Source of the DNA: Undaria pinnatifida
Lineage: Eukaryota; Sar; Phaeophyceae; Laminariales; Alariaceae
Length of the DNA stretch: 64,000 nucleotides
Direction of reading: 5' to 3'
Assembly (NCBI GenBank): GCA_012845835.1
Contig: JABAKD010000018.1
Span: 9,773,759-9,837,758, forward strand
Both the position numbers and the translations under genes were made by a program. Position 1 is the stretch's first letter. Each line of letters begins with the position of its first letter. A model generated the notes under the pieces. The model ran no database searches. It was not told the origin of the DNA and saw nothing but the letters and a program-made list of their open reading frames with translations. This document shows, piece after piece, positions 55,218-64,000 of the stretch.

Positions 55218-56225
55218 GGTTGTTCGTTCGTCAAGGTGCGCAGCATGACGCAATTTGTTCTGTGACTTTTTAGCAGCTGATTCCGGTGTGTTTTTTTTCT
55301 TTTTCAAACACGATTTATTCGAATGTACCCCTTGGCAGTGCTGGCGCATGTACAGCCTCGATTTGCGTGTAATTATATACTCATAATATATGTCATGCAT
55401 CCACGAAAATTACGGGCATTCGCGGAGCCAAGGCGGGCGGCAGCCCACCGCGTTGAAGCCCCCCTGGTACATAGTATATTTTTACTCGAACAACAAATAA
55501 AGACCAGAAAGTGTCCGGAGTGGCTCCGTAACAGTGATTGGCTCTTTTGGCCACATGCGCGAAACCAAGCGCTTAGATCAATTACTGTATACTCCCACCC
55601 ATGTTAACCAGAAGCGGTCGCATTGCTGGTGCTATATATCGCTCTTCTCGTTAACCAGACGCGGTCTTGCATTGATCGCTCCGTACCAGGCATTTATTCT
55701 TCTCGCGGTTACGATGGTAGAGGTGATGGTGGCAAGCACAGGCTGTGCACTATCGTTGATCGTGCCGCCGAAACTACGAGCCGTGCCTCTCCCACCCCAA
55801 TATCTTCTCGAATTCGACCTAACCGCAAGAAGAGCGCTTCAAATTGCAAACTGGTACAAGTATATGCCCCCCCCTGCTCCCCCCCACACTATTTATGTTC
55901 CCCGAACCCCGAAAATCGATACTTGACCTAAGTACATACCTGGTACAAGGTATACCGTATTAAGTAACTAAGAATAGAGCCGGCCCCTATACCCCAAATG
56001 GCGGAGGGGCTATATTTTGGAACTACAGTAAGATTACCAACGTGTTATCATGCAGTAATTCCATATATGTACGTAGTTGGCGATAGTCATATCACAGCTA
56101 CAAGATATGGGGGAGTGTGTATGAGTCCGGAAGTAACAGTTTGAACAGATAATTTATCTGCGAGTCTTGTGGGCCGTTGACTGGTGGATGAAGTCCACAA
56201 AACGTAAGGTTGCGGTAGCGCTACA
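55218..56225. other. No gene recognised; repeat copy at 55.41-55.48 kb
   Basis: Contains the partner of 50.93-51.00 kb and otherwise unique sequence. The ORFs at 55.3-55.9 kb overlap in two frames and lack splice borders. Confidence 0.4.
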
Positions 56226-56229
56226 GCGG

Positions 56230-56390
56230 GCACCCCGATTTAAGAGCGCCAGGATGAGAGCGCTCGGTCAAATCGTCATGTCCCGCCTATTCTAAAAGCT
56301 ATATATGCCTTACTACAGATAAGAGCAATGTGTAGTTAAGAGCGCTTGCTTCGGCGTGTCACGGGGCGCTCTTGAATCGGGACATCTAGT
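56230..56390. repeat. Inverted repeat with ~22-bp arms
   Basis: ccccgatttaagagcgcc (56234-56251) and ggggcgctcttgaatcggga (about 56363-56382) are imperfect reverse complements; a smaller pair of agagcgct words lies inside. It could be a foldback or MITE remnant. Confidence 0.6.
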
Positions 56391-56489
56391 GTATAGAATA
56401 CATGTCGCTAGGAACTCTCGAAGCAGGATATTTTCAACTGTCGTCAAGTTGTCTGTGTTGGTGATGGTGGACGGTCGTGGCGCAAAAGT

Positions 56490-56910
56490 CATCAGCAGCA
56501 GTGCGCAGCAGCCGGCAGCATCATAAGCTAGCAGCAGGAACCAGCAGCTACTAATAGAAGCAGTTAGTAAGATAGCAACCAGCAGGCAGCAGCAGCAGAA
56601 GCTGGCGGAGAGCAGGCAGCAGCAGTCAGCAATGCAGTAGTAGCCAGCATCGTAAGCCAGCAGCAGGAGCCAGTGGCAGCAGCTAACGCAACCAGAACCA
56701 GCAGCTATTAATAGCAAGGTAGCAGCCAGCATCAGGCAGAGAGCAGCAGCATTAGGGAAACTAATCCAGCACTAGCCAGTAGCAGCCAGCAGGGGCATCA
56801 ACACCCAACAGCAGGCGGCAGAAGCAGTAGGCAGACGGTAGAACTCAGCAAAGCCAGCCCGCATCCACTAGCAGCTAGCAGAAGTACAAGCAGCAGCAGC
56901 AGCTCGGTTC
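56490..56910 (+). repeat. CAG/AGC-rich degenerate repeat
   Basis: Recurrent agcagc, cagcagg and tagcagccagca words. The Cys/Leu-rich minus ORF is a composition artefact. Confidence 0.85.
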
Positions 56911-57004
56911 GTGGCAATTTAAAATAGGAGGGGTTTCCATCATCGAAAAGATGTGCGCTTTGGTCTCGCTTTTACGTGAGTACAAGTTCCTCTCCACTGC
57001 ACAG

Positions 57005-57157
57005 GAAGCCATGATCGGCCGTCCCCGCAGTAATATCTATATTGTCCGCACAAGGGCCGTGGCGGATGACGACACACCCAAAGTATATGGCCCTTTTTCT
57101 CTGTGCTCGCGGTGCCCCAAGTCGCTGCCAGCGAGGTTCGCACTATTAATAAACAAG
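57005..57157 (+). CDS. Isolated exon candidate, 51 codons, phase 0-0
   Basis: Acceptor (aagttcctctccactgcacag) and donor (aacaag|gtaaat) bound 51 codons: EAMIGRPRSNIYIVRTRAVA, then DDDTPKVYGPFSLCSRCPKS, ending LPARFALLINK. The C-X2-C pair could bind zinc, but no family was recognised. An ATG in the same frame exists at 56951, so a first-exon reading (MCALVSLLREYKF...) is also possible. A further candidate exon begins at 57476. Confidence 0.45.
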
Positions 57158-57475
57158 GTAAATCAAGGAAGCCATCGAAGATCTGGAGTCAGCTTTCTTT
57201 TTTGAGTTATTGTAGAGCAAGATGGTCAACATTTACCCCTTAGTTCATTATTTAATTGCCGTTACCCTCCGTGCATCCGAAAATAAAGAATTAACCCGAC
57301 ATCATTATCCCATGCCAGGTACCAAGTATTCAATTAGTTGATTTCTCACCTCCCCCCCCCCCCCCCCGAGTCCCGAAAATATATTATCAACCGAAAATAA
57401 TCTGTCCCATATGATATTAATTAATTACATTTCCCCCCCTTATATTATTACTCAATCCCCTGGTGTACGTTACAG

Positions 57476-57782
57476 GACTATTCTGAGGTTTTTCGGGACA
57501 GTCGCCATAGGCCAACCCCGCGTTTTCTGGGCTCGCAGTGCTGAAGGGAGGCTTGGCAACACTACGACCGTGTTAGCGTTGGCCGGAACATCCTTTGGGA
57601 AGGCTCTGGAGAAGGAGTTCAGCCTCGACAAGGTTCACACAGATACCTTCAAAGTCTTGGAGGAGCAAACGAGCTCCCAGGTGCAGACTACCGCTGCGGA
57701 GCTGGAGGCGATCGGGTTACTTTCGGGCCGCCGACATCTTGGAGGATTCCAAGGCGCGACGGGAGCTGCTTGGCTACAGTAG
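57476..57782 (+). CDS. Possible following exon, frame uncertain
   Basis: An acceptor (tggtgtacgttacag) precedes 57476. In phase 0 after the 57.0 kb exon it would read DYSEVFRDSRHRPTPRFLGS then QC and stop at 57542-57544, giving a terminal exon. The next frame is open to TAG at 57780 and looks more protein-like (GTSFGKALEKEFSLDKVHTD, TFKVLEEQTSSQVQTTAAEL), with a third frame taking over near 57725 (RAADILEDSKARRELLG). It may be a degraded gene copy. Confidence 0.35.
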
Positions 57783-57804
57783 GTAGCCAATGCTCGCACC
57801 CATC

Positions 57805-59890
57805 GTAGTCTCACAGAAGCATTCCAAGGGTGCGTTTAGCAAATGGTATACACTGTTAGGAACCTGGGTGCCAAACTTGGTTTTGGCATCGTGCTCGGAC
57901 CACTGCCGTAGCGGCAAGCGCCGGCACATGCCTGGTATCGGAGTTTCGGGGGGGGGGTTATAGGAGTAGAAAGGCGTGTTTGCCTGCCCCCGAAGGTTCG
58001 AGCAGAGTAGCTCCTACATACGTGTCCAATCGTCTAAGTCTTGATATCTACTGGTGGCGTGTTTCTTATTGTGGAGATAGATTCGAACATGCCGTTATTT
58101 TACGTTGGCTTTTGCGGGGATTTTGGGATGCGCCGGTTTTTGTTTGTTTTTTTGTTTGTTCATGCATTGTTGTCCGTCTCGCCCGAGCGGGTGTTGGAGT
58201 GTCGAGAGGAAACCCCTTCGTCCGGACAGTTGTAGTTGTATTTTGACGTGTCGGAAGCTTCTATCGAGTTGTGGAGACCCTGTGGTGGCGGAGGCGGAGG
58301 TGGTGGGGGGGGGTGAACTCCGGATATGGGGGAGGGGGAGGGGGCGTTGAGGGCACCGGGATGTCGGCGGAGGAAAGAGAAGGAAACGGTAACGGGGGGG
58401 GGGGGGGGGCGTGTCCGTCTCTTCCAAGAAGGGGTGGGAGTTTGCCGATGGAGCATCTCTTCTCGGAAAGCGGCTTTTATCAGTTGGTGCATTGGAAGCA
58501 TTGTCGACCTGGCAAATCGCTAGGACGGTGCAGAGGAGGGTAGTGAGGAAGGAAAAAGCGGAGAAGAGAGTATCGGGAGAGGGGGGCCGGGAGGGGGGGG
58601 CGGGGCGTGGGGGACGCAAGGGTGGCCTTGGAGGAGGAGGAAGAGAAGGAGGCGATGGAGCACAGTGCCGAAGATGTCTTGGCTGCCGATGGATTGGGGA
58701 GATAGTAGTCTCACAGAAGCCTCCAAGGCTGCGTTTAGCATAGGGTGTACACTTTCAGGAACCTGGGTACCAAATCTGGTTGTTGGCGTCGTGCTCGGGT
58801 AGGTACTTGGATATCGGTAGAGTATACAACTAACTAAAACACTCCCTTGGAAGCCTCCCTCCTGTGTTGCTTGCGCTGGATGGGAGGGGGGGCGTACCGC
58901 CACGTCCGTCGTTGGCCGATGTGAGATGTTTATGTTCCCGTAGGCCACGGCAGGCCTTCCTCCGAACGATCGTGAACGACATGAGGGGCGGAAAATCGTG
59001 ATGGAGGAATGGCCCCAGCGTAAGGCAACACGTCGATACAGAATACGGGTTGGTCCTCGTGTAGTGCCTGTACGTGCCAGCTAACAATACCGGCAGTTTA
59101 CAGGACGCCAGCCAGCACTGTTGGGTATAGTACCGCCACCGGAAATCGAATTACCGAGTTCCAGTCGTGCAGAGCGGCAACAGGCACTACTGAACCAGCA
59201 CTGTACACGGACCACTGCCGTAGCGCCAAGCGCCGATACACGCCTTGTATCGGAGGTTTGGGGGGGGGTGTAGAGAGTAGAAGACGTGTTTGCCTGCCTC
59301 CGAAGGTTTTGCGGTGTGTATCCCCTACATTCGTGCCCAATCGTGTGAGTCTTGTTATCTACGGTGATGTGTTTCTTATTGTGGGAGATAGATCGATTGT
59401 GCAGTAGTTTACGCAAGATTTTGCGGGGATTTCGTTTTTCTTCGGTCATACTGTGTTGCGCGTCTCGCCCGAGCGGTGCTGGGGGTGTCGAGATAAAGCA
59501 CCTTCGTCCGGACAGCTGTGGTTGTCGTTTAACGTGTTGGAAGCTCTATCGGGTTGTGGAGACCCTGTGGCGGCGAAGGGCGGGGGGGGGGGAATCCGTC
59601 TCTTCCGAGAAGGGCTAGAAGTTTGCTGAGGAAGCATCTCTTCTCGGAATATGTGTCTTGATGGATTCATGTTGTTGAAGCTTTGTCGACCTGGCAATCG
59701 CTGGGACGATGCAGAGAAGGTTGGTGAGGAAGGAAGCGGTGGAGAAGAGAGTAGCACAGGGAGGGGGGAGGAGGAGGGAAGTGGGCGTGGGGGGCGCGAG
59801 GGTAACATTGGGATGAGGAGATGAGGAGGGGAGAGGGGAAGAAGAAGGGAGGCGGTGGTGAAACACGGTGCGGACGATGTCTTGTCTGCC
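57805..59890 (+). repeat. ~0.9 kb duplicated block with a 0.4 kb insertion
   Basis: Copy 1 starts tagtctcacagaagcattcc at about 57807, copy 2 tagtctcacagaagcctcca at about 58706. Both share aggaacctgggt(g/a)ccaaa, gaccactgccgtagcg, gtttgcctgcc(c/t)ccgaagg, ggtgtttcttattgtgg-type words, tctcgcccgagcgg, ccttcgtccggacag and gtcgacctggcaa. In copy 2 the match breaks at about 58800 and resumes at 59207, so 58801-59206 is extra sequence. A minus-strand frame (FREEML..QT..PS.KRR ... CPDEG..SRH...RSGET) is open and stops at the same place in both copies. Confidence 0.75.
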
Positions 59891-60479
59891 GGCGATTAGG
59901 GTGCAGCCGCAACATCGGCGGCGTAAGTGTCCGGCGGTAGTATTGACGGTGGCGGTGGCGGTTCTAGAGCAGAGACTGTAACGGGGGTGACGCGGTGTAC
60001 TCGACCAAGAAACCCTCTGGGAGCTTCTACCGAACACCTCCATATCATTGGAAGCGGTGATCAAAAAGTGAAGTTATTGTAGGTGAGTAAGAGGCCGTCG
60101 GGTACCCGGAAATGGACGTTTACTGGGCTTGTCGAGGGTGGTGCGGCGTGGTGTGCCGGGTGGTAATGGTTGGGAGTGAAAGAGTCGATGGGAAGCGTGA
60201 CGGCGTGGACGTTTGCGGGGTGGCTCGACTTGCCGCTGCGCATAAAATCGTCGTAGTCCAGCGCCGCGACCCGCAACAGGGTCGGGTCGAGATATCGCCC
60301 ATTGATCTTCTGGGAATCTCCGCGCGGCGACCCTACTGGGCCTGACGGTACCGCGTTTGACGATACAGCTTCTTCTTACGGGCTTCAGTGTTGGACGTGG
60401 ATGGGATCGTCGCCGGCGAACGGGGTCGAAGAACGGCGTCCGCGGCATCTCCACTCTTTGATTCTCCCAAGGAATCTCC
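59891..60479. other. No gene recognised; exon-like edge at 60.48-60.56 kb
   Basis: A possible donor (ttgtag|gtgagtaa) is at 60081. The frame DSPKESPAADATGSDTTAFA leading to LDAQLEALP, followed by GTGAGG near 60561, looks coding and runs into the minisatellite. The rest is unremarkable. Confidence 0.35.
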
Positions 60480-61400
60480 CGCGGCGGATGCTACCGGGTC
60501 TGACACTACAGCTTTTGCCAGAGGTGCAGTGTTGGACGCGCAATTGGAAGCGTTGCCGGTGAGGGGGGGTCTGGAACAGGCATGCTACCGGGTCTGACAC
60601 TACAGCTTTTGCCAAAGTGCAGTGTTGGGCGCGCATTGGAGCATCTTCGGTGAGAGGGGGTCTGGAACGGGCATGCTACGGTCTGACACTACAGCTTTTG
60701 CCAGAGGTGCAGTTTTGGACCCGCATTGGAGCGTTGCCGGTTAGGGGGGGGGTCCGGAACGGGCATGCTACAGGTCTGACACTACAGCTTTTACCAGAAG
60801 TGCAGTGTTGGGCGCGCATTAGAGCATTTCGGTGAGAAGGGTCTGGAACGGGCATGCTACGGGGTCTGACACTATAGCTTTTTGCCAGAAGTGCAGTGTT
60901 GGGCGCGCATTGGAGCATTTTGGTGAGAAAGGGGTCTGGAACGGGGGCATGCTACAGGGTCTGACACTACAGCTTTTGCCAGAGCTGCAGTGTTGGACGC
61001 GGAAATTGGAGCATCTCGGTGAGAGGCGGCCTGTAAAAGGCATGCTACAGGGTCTGACACTACAGCTTTTGCCAAAGTGCAGTGTTGGGCGCGCATTGGA
61101 GCGTCGCCGGTGAGGGGGGGTCGGGAACGGGCATGCTACAGGGTCTGACACTACGCTTTTGCCAGAGCTGCAGTGTTGGACGCACGTTGGAGCATCTTCG
61201 GTGAGAGGCGGCCTGTAACAGGCATGCTACGGGGTCTGACACTACAGCTTTTGCCAGAGGTGCAGTGTTGGACGCGCATTGGAGCGTCGCCGGTGAGGGG
61301 GGGTCTGGAACGGGCATGCTACGGGGTCTGACTCTACAGCTTTTGCCAGAGCTACGGTGTTGGACGCACATTGGAGTTGGCGGTGAGAGGGGGTCTGGAA
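60480..61400 (+). repeat. ~92-bp minisatellite, ten units
   Basis: tgacactacagctttt (with variants) recurs at about 60498, 60595, 60685, 60779, 60870, 60962, 61058, 61149, 61239 and 61329. Each unit also has gtgcagtgttgg, cgcattggagc, ggtgaga/ggggg, tctggaacgggcatgctac. Indels between units break all long frames. Confidence 0.9.
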
Positions 61401-61479
61401 CGGGGGCCTCGAGCTCCCTCAATTACAGATTCATCCATACGGAGGATGTCGAGAGCACCAGAAGTGTTGCCATTTACCA

Positions 61480-61949
61480 GTGAACCCGCCTTGGATGCCA
61501 CCGCTGAGAATAATAGCCGCTGCCGCCGTTAAGGGCGATACCACTGCGGCCGTAAAGTATTTTGCCACTGCCGCCGTTAAGGATGATGCCACTGCTGCCG
61601 CTAAGGATGATGCCACTGCCCCCGCTAAGGATGATGCCACTGCCGCCGCTAAGGGTATGCCAAGGTGATCGTTGAGGATGACGCCACTGCCGCCGCTCAG
61701 GGTGATGCTACTGCCGCCGGCGCTGAAATAAGGGGCGATGGTAGTTGTGCTGTTGGCGATGGTGATAGTGATGCTGCTGCCGCCGGCGCTGAAAGAAGGG
61801 GCGATGGTAGCGGTACTGTTGGCGATGGTGATGATGAGCCGTGGGGCGCCGCCGGAAGCCCCTGGGGACAAGCGTCCGGGGTACCGGGCGGCACAGCGGG
61901 ATCGAAGTTGGCGGAGCTTGGAAGCCTGAAGTTCACCGCTTTAGTTTAG
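61480..61949 (+). CDS. Repeat protein fragment (DDATAAAK-type), frameshifted
   Basis: A 24-bp unit (gatgatgccactgccgccgc + taag) recurs from about 61545 to 61700 and reads DDATAAAK in the frame open from 61480 (ending TGA at 61666). A one-base shift brings the next frame (from 61665) on, reading EDDATAAAQGDATAAGAE, two GDG-rich copies and SKLAELGSLKF, to TAG at 61947. The repeat spans both frames, so a single indel or assembly error probably split one ORF. Composition alone suggests a low-complexity protein; function unknown. Confidence 0.35.
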
Positions 61950-62420
61950 GGGAGTGTGTCTTCGCCGAGCGAAGTGTCGGCGGGAATCCTCGGGTTGGAG
62001 AGACCGGGAATTGGTGGGGCTGCTGGCTCAGGCGCAAGGAGAGGCGCACGTGGAGCTGGACGCAGAGGCTCGAGTGCATCGTTGGCCGAAGTTCGGGGAA
62101 GGTTTGTAAAGCACGCCGTTACCGGCGGGGCAGAAGAGGCTAGGGCTGCTGCTACCGTGGTTTAATGTGTGGACAGTGGTAGCTTAGCCACTAAGCCACT
62201 ATATATGGTGGACTATTGGGCTTGTGGTGCGTGGGTTGTCGGACTTAAACAGGCGGTGATGGTCATGATTGGTGATGACAATCATGGGTCAACTGGTGAC
62301 CATCATGAGTAGCGATGAATATCATGATATTGGTATCCACTAGATTATCATGATGCTGATATCATGGTAATGGTATAGATGACGATCAATCTTTGTGTTG
62401 ATATCGACTATCATGATGTT
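61950..62420. other. No gene recognised; ATCATGAT-rich run into the gap
   Basis: From about 62255 the sequence is rich in tcatgat and gatggt words, which may have caused the assembly break. Confidence 0.5.
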
Positions 62421-62920
62421 NNNNNNNNNNNNNNNNNNNNNNNNNNNNNNNNNNNNNNNNNNNNNNNNNNNNNNNNNNNNNNNNNNNNNNNNNNNNNNNN
62501 NNNNNNNNNNNNNNNNNNNNNNNNNNNNNNNNNNNNNNNNNNNNNNNNNNNNNNNNNNNNNNNNNNNNNNNNNNNNNNNNNNNNNNNNNNNNNNNNNNNN
62601 NNNNNNNNNNNNNNNNNNNNNNNNNNNNNNNNNNNNNNNNNNNNNNNNNNNNNNNNNNNNNNNNNNNNNNNNNNNNNNNNNNNNNNNNNNNNNNNNNNNN
62701 NNNNNNNNNNNNNNNNNNNNNNNNNNNNNNNNNNNNNNNNNNNNNNNNNNNNNNNNNNNNNNNNNNNNNNNNNNNNNNNNNNNNNNNNNNNNNNNNNNNN
62801 NNNNNNNNNNNNNNNNNNNNNNNNNNNNNNNNNNNNNNNNNNNNNNNNNNNNNNNNNNNNNNNNNNNNNNNNNNNNNNNNNNNNNNNNNNNNNNNNNNNN
62901 NNNNNNNNNNNNNNNNNNNN
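62421..62920. other. Assembly gap, 500 N
   Basis: A run of exactly 500 N, a usual placeholder length. ORFs spanning it are meaningless. Confidence 0.99.
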
Positions 62921-64000
62921 CGCCGCAGCGGGCCCGAGAGCGTTGCACCGTTGGTTCCGTCGGAGTACCGCCGCCGCCGCCGCAGTCGCCGCCGACGGTT
63001 TCAGGCGTCGCGGCGGCGAAGGCAGGGATCAGGGCGGGGACGGCGGCATTGGCACCGCGGCAACAAGGCTCGTGTTCGGGGTCAGGTCACAGTGGGTGTG
63101 GGTTCGGGATTCGGGGCGGGTCGGGTCGCGTTCGGGTCCGGGGTGGCGTCTACGCGCGGCGCCTCAACGTCTCGGTCGGCCTCGCAGCAGCGGCGCGAGG
63201 GCGTGAAGGTCCGGGCAAACGTCCACGGCGGCGGCGGTGGCGGCGGCAATGGTGGTGGTGTTGGTGTTGGCGTTCGTGTGGGTGATGGTGGTGGTGGTGG
63301 TGTTGGTGTTGGTGTTGATGGTGTAGTGTCCGCGATGGTGTGGGTGGTGGTGTTGATGGTGATGTTGGTGGTGGTGGTGGTGTGGTGTTGGGGGTTGTGG
63401 TGTTGGTGCTGGTGTGGGTGATCGTGATGGTGCTGGTGTTGATGATATTGGTGTAAGCAGTGGTGGTGGTGGTGTTGGTGGCGGTGCTAGTGGTGTTGTT
63501 GGTGGCATTGGTGTTGGTGCTGGTGTTGGTGTTGGTGGTGTTGGTGGCAGTGGTGGCGTTGGTGTCGGCGGTGGCAGGTTTGGTGGTATGGGTAGTGTTG
63601 GTGTCGGTGACGTTGGCGGTCTCGGTGTTGCTAGTGGTGTTGGTGGTCTAGGTGTTACTGGTGCTGGTGGTGGCGGGGGTGGAAATCGATGCCGCCGCGA
63701 CTTGTCCCGCCGCCTCCCTCACCGCTCTTCGCCTTCTCCGTCCACCCACATGGCCGGACCCGAGGTGCGCCGATCTGCGAGGGGAAATCTTCGGTGCCCA
63801 TCCTGAGGCGGCGCATCCTCGATGACGCCATCGGCGGTGGTAGCGTCGGTCGTGGTGGTAGCGGTGGTGTTCCGGAGAGTCACGCGACCACCACAGGCAA
63901 GGGAGGGGTTGTGGAGTTGGAGAGGCGAAGCGGTGGAAGGGGTAGGGGCGCCGGCGAGCGCGAGACGGGGTTTCGGCATGGGCTTGGGCGTGGCCATGCT
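62921..64000. repeat. Low-complexity locus paralogous to 9.75-10.5 kb
   Basis: Arg- or Gly-rich frames flank a long (GGTGTTGGTG)-type repeat (63245-63680). The outer parts match 9.75-10.02 and 10.13-10.46 kb in the same orientation. The plus-strand frame needs a shift near 63800 to follow the other copy, whereas a minus-strand frame (63997 to 63719) stays open in both. The locus runs off the end of the window. Confidence 0.55.

Noticed and set aside
56340-56375. U6 snRNA, because of gcttgcttcggc
   Set aside because: The sequence after it lacks the conserved U6 central region (ACAGAGA, and the AGC/GATT segment); the match is part of a local inverted repeat.
57050-57157. Cytidine deaminase-like exon (KVYGPFSLCSRCP)
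   Set aside because: A C-X2-C pair alone is not enough; no H-A/C-E motif precedes it in the available exon.
62379-63285. Long ORFs across 62.4-63.3 kb
   Set aside because: They pass through the 500-N gap and are not real sequence.
1-64000. CRISPR arrays, operons or prokaryotic genes
   Set aside because: None of the repeats has the short repeat/unique spacer pattern, and no ribosome-binding sites or operon-like gene runs are present.

Overview
This window looks like nuclear DNA of a eukaryotic protist. It contains a recognisable U2 spliceosomal RNA gene, several exon-like stretches with AG/GT borders, and many retroposons with tRNA-like heads, and it has no operon-like or bacterial gene organisation. 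The Gly/Ser/Ala-rich low-complexity proteins, exons separated by introns of several hundred bases or more, and heavy repeat load would suit a brown alga or another stramenopile. That placement is an inference; no feature here fixes the species. A 500-base run of N (62421-62920) marks an assembly gap.

Most of the window is repetitive, and several insertions are nested. Region by region: (1) 0.7-8.4 kb holds a LINE 3' end with an inverted 5' part, two copies of a small terminal-inverted-repeat transposon, pieces of an element with terminal direct repeats, the U2 snRNA gene (about 3.84-4.03 kb) and a 0.58 kb tandem duplication. (2) 9.6-17.4 kb is the most gene-like part: a 399-codon ORF whose 3' end lies in a SINE, and four plus-strand exon-like segments (14.43-17.35 kb) whose reading phases join. 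(3) 18.2-25.3 kb holds a 177-bp tandem repeat beside a Pif1-type helicase fragment, microsatellites, and a gag-only Copia-like retroelement whose right LTR is interrupted by a 1.17 kb element with long terminal inverted repeats. (4) 26.6-38.6 kb is one tandem array of 13 units of about 965 bp, with a diverged unit to 39.35 kb. Each unit carries a segment homologous to the third exon of the 14.4-17.4 kb candidate gene, usually with a GTAAGA-type donor. (5) 39.7-57.8 kb holds three isolated plus-strand phase 0-0 exon candidates (39.75, 46.20 and 57.01 kb), separated by a degraded LINE, several SINEs and other repeats. (6) 57.8-64.0 kb holds a duplicated block, a 92-bp minisatellite, a 24-bp coding-type repeat, the gap, and a relative of the 9.7-10.5 kb locus.

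The two most unusual features are the array of exon-like cassettes and a SINE superfamily with one central core and several tails. Three mobile-element insertions can be read directly because the uninterrupted paralogue is present in the same window. I see no complete gene of known function other than the U2 RNA. Every protein-coding call except the transposon and helicase fragments is an unrecognised product inferred from open frame, splice-like borders and composition.
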